The notes under the pieces were generated by a model that saw only the letters and a list, made by a program, of their open reading frames with translations, was not told where the DNA came from and ran no database searches. 64,000 nucleotides of DNA from Osmia lignaria lignaria (lineage: Eukaryota > Arthropoda > Insecta > Hymenoptera > Megachilidae): contig NW_027478161.1 of assembly GCF_051020975.1 (NCBI RefSeq), positions 4,960,001 to 5,024,000 of the forward strand, in the 5' to 3' direction. Below are positions 1-8,818 of this stretch, in pieces. Position numbers and translations under genes: made by a program. The stretch's first letter is position 1. The number at the start of each line of letters is the position of its first letter.

Positions 1-3000
1 GAGATATTTCTTCTTCTTGTTGTTCTTGCTCTGCACAGCTAAGCTGGAAGTGGCATTTGCAGCTCGCAATAGTGCAGAGTTATCTCAAAGAAAGGGGCCA
101 CGGTGTTTCTGTGTCTCTATTATGTTGGTGCGGCTTCGGAACTTTTAAATATCTCGATATATCTCGAAAACTACGCTTCTGATCAAAAAATATCATAGAA
201 CATAAATTGTAGGAAACATAATTCTCTACAAAAAAGGTCTCTTAACATTTTACCATAGCTCGCTTCGTTTCCGAGATATTTGCAGATTTATCTCAAGGGA
301 AGGGGCCTAACGGACATATTTCGAGATATTTCTGCTTCTTGTTGTTCTTCTTCTGCACAGCTAAGCTGGAAGTGGCATTTGCAGCTCGCAATAGTGCAGA
401 GTTATCTCAAAGAAAGGGGCCACGGTGTTTCTGTATCTCTATTATGTTGGTGCGGCTTCGGAACTTTTAAATATCTCGATATATCTCGAAAACTACGCTT
501 CTGATCAAAAAATATCATAGAACATAAATTGTAGGAAACATAATTCTCTACAAAAAAGGTCTCTTAACATTTTGCCATAGCTCTCTTCGTTTCCGAAATA
601 TTTGCAGATTTATCTCAAGGGAAGGGGCCTGACGGACATATTTCGAGATATTTCTTCTTCTTGTTGTTCTTCTTCTGCACAGCTAAGCTGGAAGTGGCAT
701 TTGCAGCTCGCAATAGTGCAGAGTTATCTCAAAGAAAGGGGCCACGGTGTTTCTGTATCTCTATTATGTTGGTGCGGCATCGGAACTTTTAAATATCTTG
801 ATATATCTCGAGAACTACGCATCTGATCAAAAAATACCATAGAACATAAAAAGTAGGAAACTTAATTCTCTACAAAAAAGGTCTCTTAACATTTTGCCAT
901 AGCTCGCTTCGTTTCCGAGATATTTGCAGATTTATCTCAATGGAAGGGGCCTAACGGACATATTTCGAGATATTTCTGCTTCTTGTTGTTCTTCTTCTGC
1001 ACAGCTAAACTGGAAGTGGCATTTCCAGCTCGCACTAGTGCAGCGTTATCTCAAAGAAAGGGGCCACGGTGTTTCTGTATCTCTATTATGTTGGTGCGGC
1101 TTCGGAACTTTTAAATATCTCGATATATCTCGAAAACTACGCTTCTGATCAAAAAATATCATAGAACATAAATTGTAGGAAACATAATTGTCTACAAAAA
1201 AGGTCTCTTAACATTTTACCATAGCTCGCTTCGTTTCCGAGATATTTGCAGATTTATCTCAAGGGAAGGGGCCTAACGGACATATTTCGAGATATTTCTT
1301 CTTCTTGTTGTTCTTCTTCTGCACAGCTAAGCTGGAAGTGGCATTTGCAGCTCGCAATAGTGCAGAGTTATCTCAAAGAGAGGGGCCACGGTGTTTCTGT
1401 ATCTCTATTATGTTGGTGCGGCTTCGGAACTTTTAAATATCTTGATATATCTCGAGAACTACGCATCTGATCAAAAAATATCATAGAAGATAAAAAGTAG
1501 GAAACTTAATTCTCTACAAAAAAGGTCTCTTAACATTTTGCCATAGCTCGCTTCGTTTCCGAGATATTTGCAGATTTATCTCAAGGGAAGGGGCCTGACG
1601 GACATATTTCGAGATATTTCTTCTTCTTGTTGTTCTTCTTCTGCACAGCTAAGCTGGAAGTGGCATTTACAGCTCGCAATAGTGCAGAGTTATCTCAAAG
1701 AAAGGGGCCACGGTGTTTCTGTATCTCTATTATGTTGGTTGCGGCTTCGGAACTTTTAAATATCTTGATATATCTCGAGAACTACGCATCTGATCAAAAA
1801 ATATCATAGAACATAAAAAGTAGGAAACTTAATTCTCTACAAAAAAGGTATCTTAACATTTTGCCATAGCTCGCTTCGTTTCCGAGATATTTGCATATTT
1901 ATCTCAAGGGAAGGGGCCTGACGGACATATTTCGAGATATTTCTTCTTCTTGTTGTTCTTCTTCTGCACAGCTAAGCTGGAAGTGGCATTTACAGCTCGC
2001 AATAGTGCAGAGTTATCTCAAAGAAAGGGGCCACGGTGTTTCTGTATCTCTATTATGTTGGTTGCGGCTTCGGAACTTTTAAATATCTTGATATATCTCG
2101 AGAACTACGCATCTGATCAAAAAATATCATAGAACATAAAAAGTAGGAAACTTAATTCTCTACAAAAAAGGTCTCTTAACATTTTGCCATAGCTCGCTTC
2201 GTTTCCGAGATATTTGCATATTTATCTCAAGGGAAGGGGCCTGACGGACATATTTCGAGATATTTCTTCTTCTTGTTGTTCTTCTTCTGCACAGCTAAGC
2301 TGGAAGTGGCATTTACAGCTCGCAATAGTGCAGAGTTATATCAAAGAAAGGGGCCACGGTGTTTCTGTATCTCTATTATGTTGGTGCGGCTTCGGAACTT
2401 TTAAATATCTTGATATATCTCGAGAACTACGCATCTGATCAAAAAATATCATAGAACATGAAAAGTAGGAAACTTAATTCTCTACAAAAAAGGTCTCTTA
2501 ACATTTTGCCATAGCTCTCTTCGTTTCCGAGATATTTGCAGATTTATCTCAAGGGAAGGGGCCTGACGGACATATTTCGCGATATTTCTTCTTCTTGTTG
2601 TTCTTCTTCTGCACAGCTAAGCTGGAAGTGGCATTTGCAGCTCGCAATAGTGCAGAGTTATCTCAAAGAAAGGGGCCACGGTGTTTCTGTATCTCTATTA
2701 TGTTGGTGCGGCTTCGGAACTTTTAAATATCTTGATATATCTCGAGAACTACGCATCTGATCAAAAAATATCATAGAACATAAAAAGTAGGAAACTTAAT
2801 TCTCTACAAAAAAGGTCTCCTAACATTTTGCCATAGCTCGCTTCGTTTCCGAGATATTTGCACATTTATCTCAAGGGAAGGGGCCTAACGGACATATTTC
2901 GAGATATTTCTTCTTCTTGTTGTTCTTCTTCTGCACAGCTAAACTGGAAGTGGCATTTCCAGCTCGCAATAGTGCAGAGTTATCTCAAAGAGAGGGGCCA

Positions 3001-3224
3001 CGGTGTTTCTGTATCTCTATTATGTTGGTGCGGCTTCGGAGCTTTTAAATATCTTGATATATCTCGAGAACTACGCATCTGATCAAAAAATATCATAGAA
3101 CATAAATTGTAGGAAACATAATTCTCTACAAAAAAGGTCTCTTAAGATTTTGCCATAGCTCGCATTGTTTCCGATATATTTGCAGATTTAACCCAAGGGA
3201 AGAGGCCTGACGGACATATTTCGA
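1..3224 (+). repeat. Satellite A, left block (322-bp tandem repeat, ~10 units)
   Basis: Head-to-tail units recur every 322 bp. The same motif (TTGCAGATTTATCTCAAGGG or a close variant) starts at 280, 602, 924, 1246, 1568, 1891, 2214, 2536, 2858 and 3180. Each unit holds a CTT/GTT-rich pyrimidine tract (CTTCTTCTTGTTGTTCTTCT), a GGGGCCACGGTG box, an AT-rich stretch with repeated ATATCTCG, and a CTACAAAAAAGGTCTC box. Two units are 323 bp because of one extra T (GGTTGCGG). The last unit is diverged and stops inside the GACATATTTCGA box at about 3224, where satellite B begins. Open frames of about 74 codons in each unit begin at TTG, not ATG, and are broken by indels in some units, so I call no gene. 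Strand is an arbitrary label matching the right block. The family was not recognised by name. Confidence 0.97.
1568..2213 (+). repeat. Adjacent pair of 323-bp satellite A units sharing one insertion
   Basis: Both units (starting 1568 and 1891) carry an extra T giving GTTGGTTGCGGCTTC, at about 1736-1744 and 2059-2067, where other units have GTTGGTGCGGC. Both also have TTTACAGCTCGC instead of the TTTGCAGCTCGC common in neighbours. Sharing an indel and a substitution in neighbours implies that one unit is a recent tandem copy of the other. The insertion shifts the 74-codon open frame. Confidence 0.9.
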
Positions 3225-3230
3225 CATATC

Positions 3231-4063
3231 GACTTCCCACATATCGATGTACATTTAATAACAATATCATTATTACTATATTTACATTAGATATAATGTC
3301 ATATACAGATACATTCCAACAGATCAATGTACCTACATTTAATACCAATGTCATTATTACGATATCTACCAGAGATATAATGTAATATACTGATTCATTC
3401 CCACAGATCAATGGACATTTAATAACAATATCAATAGTACTATATCTACATATGATATAACGTAATATACTGATTCACTCCCACAGATCAATGTCATTTA
3501 ATAACAATATCGTTATTACTATATCTACATTGGATATAATGTAATATACAGATTCATTCCCACAGATCAATGTACATTTAATAACAAAATCATTAGTACT
3601 TTATCTACATTCGGTATAAAGTAATATACTGATTCCTTCGCACAGATCAATGTACATTTAATAACAATATCATTGGTACTATATCTCCATTCGATATAAT
3701 GTAATATAGTGATTCATTCCCACAGATCAATGTAGCTACATTTAATACCAATGTCATTAATACCATATCTACATTAGATATAATGTCATATACAGATTCA
3801 TTCCCACAGATCAATGTACATTTAATAACAATATCATTAGTACTATATCTACATTAGCTATAATGTCATATACAGATACATTCCAACAGATCGATCTACC
3901 TACATTTAATACTAATGTCATTATTACCATATCTAAATTAGATATAACGTAATATACTGATTACTACCCACAGATCAATGTACATTTAATAAGAATGTAA
4001 TTAGCACTATATCTACATTAGATATAATGTCATATACAGATTCATTTCCACAGATCAATGTAC
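3231..4063 (-). repeat. Satellite B, inverted segment 1 (80/84-bp monomers)
   Basis: AT-rich monomers about 80 bp long are read here on the minus strand relative to the main B array (the plus strand shows CCCACAGATCAATGTACATT and AATAACAATATCATTA). Both main monomer types are already present: the 80-bp form, and an 84-bp form with a 4-bp insertion (plus-strand TGTACCTACATTTAATACC) linked to CATTCCAACAGATC. Copies are more diverged than in the main array, as expected at an array edge. The segment begins within about 6 bp of the end of satellite A and is cut at 4063/4068 by an LTR-like insertion. A few open frames occur but have no gene-like features. Confidence 0.93.
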
Positions 4064-4067
4064 ATAT
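4064..4067. other. Target-site duplication ATAT, left copy
   Basis: ATAT directly precedes TGTTACG and is repeated at 4809-4812 directly after GTGACA. Removing the element and one ATAT restores a satellite B stretch of normal length with about two mismatches to neighbouring monomers, so this looks like a true insertion footprint. Confidence 0.75.
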
Positions 4068-4068
4068 T

Positions 4069-4135
4069 GTTACGTGGCCGACGGCTTGGCAGCGCGCGTG
4101 GCTATCAGAGGCTTTCTGACTGGCGGCCGCGTAAC
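4069..4135. repeat. Near-terminal inverted repeat in the LTR-like element
   Basis: GTTACGTGGCCG (4069-4080) is the reverse complement of CGGCCGCGTAAC (4124-4135) apart from one base. It encloses a 43-bp GC-rich loop with an alternating GCGCGCG run. It lies right at the left terminus of the insertion. Confidence 0.75.
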
Positions 4136-4454
4136 TTATTTTATTATCAATACAACCCGAGCGGTAAGATTGTATTGTGGTAGGAACTGTCACAAGGTTT
4201 CACTGGGTTTAAAGGTGAATGCTAATGTGGGTTTGACACAGCAATGTATATATTCTACAATCTTGGTCTATTACAGATGTTGTTGTCGCGAATATAGGTG
4301 TATAATGTGATATATTACCTATTTCCACTATGCTCGGTGTTCACGCACTGGCAATGCGGGGGTGTTGTGTGTGGTTGATTGTAATGCCAAATAGAAACAC
4401 GACTCGCGGATTCTATAAGGTGAATGTTGCTCGAAGGGGACTTCAACCCGATCT

Positions 4455-4586
4455 CACTAATAGTAACCAACTCACTACCGTACACGACGTGCTCGACACG
4501 AGATGAACTCTGGTACTGCCCCCGATCGTTGGTACGAACGGGTTTATATACTAATTAAGAAGGGTCGTCTGGTTACTATTCGAGTG
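4455..4586. repeat. Long-arm inverted repeat (possible hairpin) inside the LTR-like element
   Basis: AATAGTAACCA (4459-4469) is perfectly complementary to TGGTTACTATT (4570-4580). CACT just outside the left arm (4455-4458) pairs with AGTG (4583-4586) after a 2-nt bulge. This gives about 15 paired bases around a 100-nt loop containing the GTACACGACGTGCTCGACACG segment. Confidence 0.7.
4544..4551 (+). promoter_or_regulatory. TATA-like box in the LTR-like element
   Basis: TTATATAC lies in otherwise mixed-composition sequence about 260 bp before the right end of the putative LTR. LTR promoters often sit in such a position. It is only a motif match in a region bordered by AT-rich DNA; no initiator or polyadenylation signal is convincing. 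Confidence 0.2.
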
Positions 4587-4808
4587 ATCAGGCTGGGTCC
4601 ACCTGCCTCTGCGACAGTTTAGAGTGGTTGCATCTGCTATTTGATTACGGCGGACCCATTGCTTTCCCAAGTGTTTGGTTCTGCTATCGGTGGGCCTTCT
4701 GTTTATTACGAGAGTAAATGGTCGGTTTGCCCGAGAGTTTTCCTTTCCAGATGTTTAAGCTTATTTGAAAGGAGACACGTTTGATAAAAACGGTCTGTCT
4801 ACGTGACA

Positions 4809-5200
4809 ATATAATATCAATATCATTAGTACTATATCTACATTCGATATAATGTAATATAGTTATTCGTTCCCACAGATCAATGTACATTTAATAACAA
4901 TATCATTAGTACTATAACTACATTAGATATGTAATATACATTTTGAAACGATGCCATTATTACTATATCTGCGTTGGACATAATCTAATATACTGATTCC
5001 TTCCCCCAGATCAATGTACATTTAATAACAATATCATTAGTACTATATCTTCATTCGATATAATGTAAGAGACTGATTCATGTCCACAGATCAACATACA
5101 TTTAATAACAATATCATTATCACTATATCTACATTAGATACAATTTCATATACAGATTCATTCCCACAGATCAATGTACGTTTAATAACAATATCATTAT
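4809..5200 (-). repeat. Satellite B, inverted segment 2
   Basis: The segment starts with the second ATAT (4809-4812) and resumes the minus-orientation satellite that was interrupted at 4067. It contains 80-bp monomers and one 51-bp-type junction near 4919-4945. One monomer carries a distinctive GTTGGACATAATC variant (about 4973-4984) with CCTTCCCCCAGATC beside it. The reverse complement of that variant recurs after the inversion point. Orientation switches at about 5200. Confidence 0.92.
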
Positions 5201-5205
5201 TAATG
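5195..5205. other. Inversion breakpoint within satellite B
   Basis: CATTA-T-TAATG is centred on 5200. To the left the monomers read AATAACAATATCATTA; to the right TAATGACATTGTTATGAAAT, the same part of the monomer on the other strand. Arms continue outward for hundreds of bases as inverted satellite. The switch occurs with no extra sequence. Confidence 0.9.
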
Positions 5206-5640
5206 ACATTGTTATGAAATGTACATTGATCTTCGGGAACGAATAAGTATATTACATTATATCGAATGTAGATATAGTACTAATGATATTGTTCTTAAAT
5301 GTTCACTGATCTGGGGGAAGGAATCAGTATATTACATTATGTCCAACGAAGATATAGTAATAATGGCATAGTTCCTAAATGTATATAACATATCTAATGT
5401 AGATATAGTGGTAATGATATTGTTATTAAATGTACATTGATCTGTGGAAATGATTCTGTATATGACATTATATCTAATGTAGATATCGTAATAATGATAT
5501 TGGTATTAAATGTACATTGATCTGTAGGAATGAATCAATATATTACATTACATCGAAAGTAGATATAGTACTAATGATATTGTTATAAAATGTACATTGA
5601 TCTGTGGGAATGAATCAGTATATTACATTATATCGAATGT
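5201..5640 (+). repeat. Satellite B, forward, diverged edge monomers
   Basis: These forward 80-bp monomers lie between the inversion and the first clear higher-order copy. They differ from the homogenised array (for example CTTCGGGAACG, GTTCACTGATC, GTATATAACATATC). The monomer at about 5311-5400 with GGGGGAAGGAATC and GTCCAACGAAG is the mirror counterpart of the variant at 4930-5010. Confidence 0.88.
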
Positions 5641-8600
5641 AGATATAGTACTAAGGATATTGTTATTAAATATACATTGATCTGTTGGAAGGAATCAGTA
5701 TATTACATTATGTCCAACGGAAATATAGTAATAATGGCATTGTTTGTAAATGTACATTACATATCTACTGTAGATATAGTACTAATGATATTGTTATTAA
5801 ATGTACATTGTTCTGTGGGAACGAATCAGTATATTACATTATTTCGAATGTAGATATAGTAATAATGATATTGTTATTAAATGTACATTGATCTGTGGGA
5901 GGGAATCAGTATATTACATTATATCGAATGTAGATATAGTGCTAATGATATTGTTATTAAATGTACATTACATATATAATGTAGATATAGTGCTAATGAT
6001 ATTGTTATTAAATGTACATTACACATATAATGTAGATATGGTACTAATGATATTGTTATTAAATGTACATTACATATATAATGTAGATATAGTACTAATG
6101 ATATTGTTATTAAATGTACATTGATCTGTGGGGATTAATCAGTATATTACATTATATCTAGTGTAGATATGGTAATAACGACATTGGTACAAAATGTAGG
6201 CACATTGATCTGTTGGAATGTATCACTATATGACATTATATCTAATGTAGTCATAGTAATAATGATATTGTTTATTAATGTACATTGATCTTAGGGAAGG
6301 TATCAGTATATTACATTATATCTAATGTAGATATGGTAATAATAATATCGTTATTAAATGTACATTGATCTGTGGGATGAAATCAGTATATTACATTATG
6401 TCTAGTGTAGATATGGTAATAACGACATTGGTACCAAATGTAGGCACATTCATCTGTTGGAATGTATCATTATATGACATTATATGTAATGTAGTCATAG
6501 TAATAATGATATTGTTATTAAATGTACATTGATCTGTGGGTAGTAATCAGTACATTACATTATATCTCATGTAGATATCGTAATAATGACATTGGTACAA
6601 AATGTAGGCACATTGATCTGTTGGAATGTATCACTATATGACATTATATCTAATGTAGTCATCTGAATAATGATATTGTTTATAAATGTACATTGATCTG
6701 TGGGAAGGTATCAGTATATTACATTATATCGAATGTAGATATGGTAATAATAATATCGTTATTAAATGTACATTGATCTGTGGGATGGAATCAGTATATT
6801 ACATTATGTCTAGTGTAGATATGGTAATAACGACATTGGAACCAAATGTAGGCACATTCATCTGTTGGAATGTATCATTATATGACATTATATCTAATGT
6901 AGTCATAGTAATAATGATATTGTTATTAAATGTACATTGATCTGTGGGAATGAATCAATATATTACATTATATAGAATGTAGATATAGTACCAATGATAT
7001 TGTTATTAAACGTACATTGATCTGTGGGAAGGAATCCGTATATTACGTTATATCTATTGTAGATATGGTAATAATGATATTGTTATTAAATGTACATTGA
7101 TCTGTGGGTAGTAATCAGTACATTACATTATATCTCATGTAGATATCGTAATAATGACATTGGTATTAAATGTAGGCACATTGATCTGTTGGAATGTATC
7201 TGTATATGACATTATTTATAATGTAGATATAGTAATAATGATATTGTTATTAAATGTACATTGGTCTGTGGGTAGTAATCAGTACATTACATTATATCTA
7301 ATCTAGATATGGTAATAATGACATTGGTATTAAATGCACATTACATATCTAATGTAGATATAGTACTAATGGTAGTGTTATTAAATGTACATTGATCTGC
7401 GGGTATGAATCAATATATTACATTATATAGGATGTAGCTGTAGTACCAAGGATATTGTTAGAAAATGTACATTTATCTGTGGGAAGGAATCAGTATATTA
7501 CATTATATCTAATGTAGATATGGTAATAATGATATTGTTTTTAAATGTACATTACATATCTAATGTAGATATAGTACCAATGATATTGTTATTAAATGTA
7601 CATAGATCTGTGGGTAGCAATCAGTATATTACATTATATCTCATGTAGATATCGTAATAATGACATTGGCATTAAATGTAGGTACATTGATCTGTTGAAA
7701 TGTATCTGTATATGACATTATTTATAATGTAGATATAGTAATAATGATATTGTTATTAAATGTACATTGATCTGTGGGTAGTGATCAGTACATTACATTA
7801 TACCTAATGTAGATATAGTAATAATGATATTGTTATTAAATGTACATTACGTATCTAATGTAGATATAGTACTAATGATATTGTTACTAAATGTACATTG
7901 ATCTGTGGGAATGAATGAGTATATTACATTATATTCAATGTAGATATAGTACCAATGATACTGTTATTAAATGTACATTGATCTGTGGGAAGGAGTCTGT
8001 ATATTACATTATATCTAATGTAGATATGGTAATAATGATATTGTTTTTAAATATACATTACATATCTAATGTAGATACAGTACTAATGATAATGTTATTA
8101 AATGCACATTCATCTGTGGGAACGAATAAGTATATTACATTATATCTAATGTAGATATAGTAATAATGATATTGTTATTAAATGTACATTGATCTGTTGG
8201 AATGAATCAATATATTACATTATATCGAATGTAGATATAGTACTAATGATATTGTTATTAAATGTACATTACATATCTAATGTAGATATAGTACTAATGA
8301 TTTTGTTACTAAATGAACATTGATCTGTGGGAATGAATCAGTATATTACATTATATCGTAGGTAGATATAGTGTTCACGATATTGTTATTAAATGTACAT
8401 TGATCTGTGGGAATGAATCTGTACGTGACATTTTATCTAATGTAGATGTAGTAATAGAGATATTGATATTAAAGGAACAATGATCTGTGGGTGGGAATCA
8501 GTGTATTACATTATATCTAGTGTAGATATGGTAATTATGACATTGGTACTAAATGTAGGTACATTGGTCTGTTGGAATGTATCACTGTATGACATTATAT

Positions 8601-8818
8601 CTAATGTGGATATAGTACTAATGATATTGTTATTAAATGTACATTGATCTGTGGGGATTAATCAGTATATTACATTATATCTAGTGTAGATATGGTAATA
8701 ATGATATTGTTATTAAGTGCACATTACATATCCAATGTAGAAATAGTACTAATGATATTGTTATTAAATGCACATTCATCTGCGGGAACGAATAACTATA
8801 TTACATTATATCGAATGT
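5641..8818 (+). repeat. Satellite B higher-order repeat, long half L1 (3,178 bp)
   Basis: This is the first long half of a 5,715-bp higher-order repeat. It begins at AGATATAGTACTAAGGATAT and contains a specific order of 80-, 84- and 51-bp monomers that returns in the same order at 11356 and 17071. Long-half markers include GGAACGAATAAG (about 8116), AAAGGAACAATGATC (about 8474) and AATGTGGATATAG (about 8604). It contains the 641-bp segment (5900-6540) that short halves lack. Open frames up to 107 codons come from runs of 51-bp monomers (17 codons each) and are not treated as genes. Confidence 0.9.

Larger units (their letters stand above)
4068..4808 (+). mobile_element. Solo-LTR-like insertion, 741 bp (Ty3/gypsy-type inferred)
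   Basis: A non-satellite, GC-richer island interrupts satellite B precisely. It begins TGTTACGTGGCC and ends CTACGTGACA, so it has the TG...CA ends of LTRs, set in short inverted termini (TGTTACG / CGTGACA with one mismatch). It is flanked by a 4-bp ATAT duplication. Size, termini and a short AT-rich target fit a solo LTR of a Ty3/gypsy-like retrotransposon left by LTR-LTR recombination (established mechanism; family inferred). A TATA-like TTATATAC at 4544-4551 could be the promoter. No coding potential is visible: frames at 4074-4310 (+) and 3975-4193 (-) have no recognisable domain. An alternative is a non-autonomous terminal-inverted-repeat transposon with a TA target duplication, because TTGTTACGTGG/CTACGTGACAA flanked by TA also fits the ends. 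Orientation is uncertain because the termini are nearly symmetric. Confidence 0.7.

Noticed and set aside
314..360. CTT/GTT-rich tract as an independent microsatellite
   Set aside because: It is a fixed part of the 322-bp unit and does not vary in length except for the single 15-bp deletion at 34317, so it is not behaving as a microsatellite.
280..504. A 74-codon open frame repeated in most satellite A units (about 100 copies)
   Set aside because: It starts at TTG, not ATG. It is broken by single-base indels (1568, 1891, 29165 units) and by a stop where ELRI/KLRF ends. Low-complexity residues come from the CTT/GTT tract. Conservation matches that of the non-coding remainder of the unit, so it reflects DNA homogenisation.
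5801..6124. 107-codon frame with 17-residue repeats, also at 11516 and 17231
   Set aside because: It arises from consecutive 51-bp satellite B monomers. No signal peptide, domain or start context supports a gene, and it is copied with the higher-order repeat.
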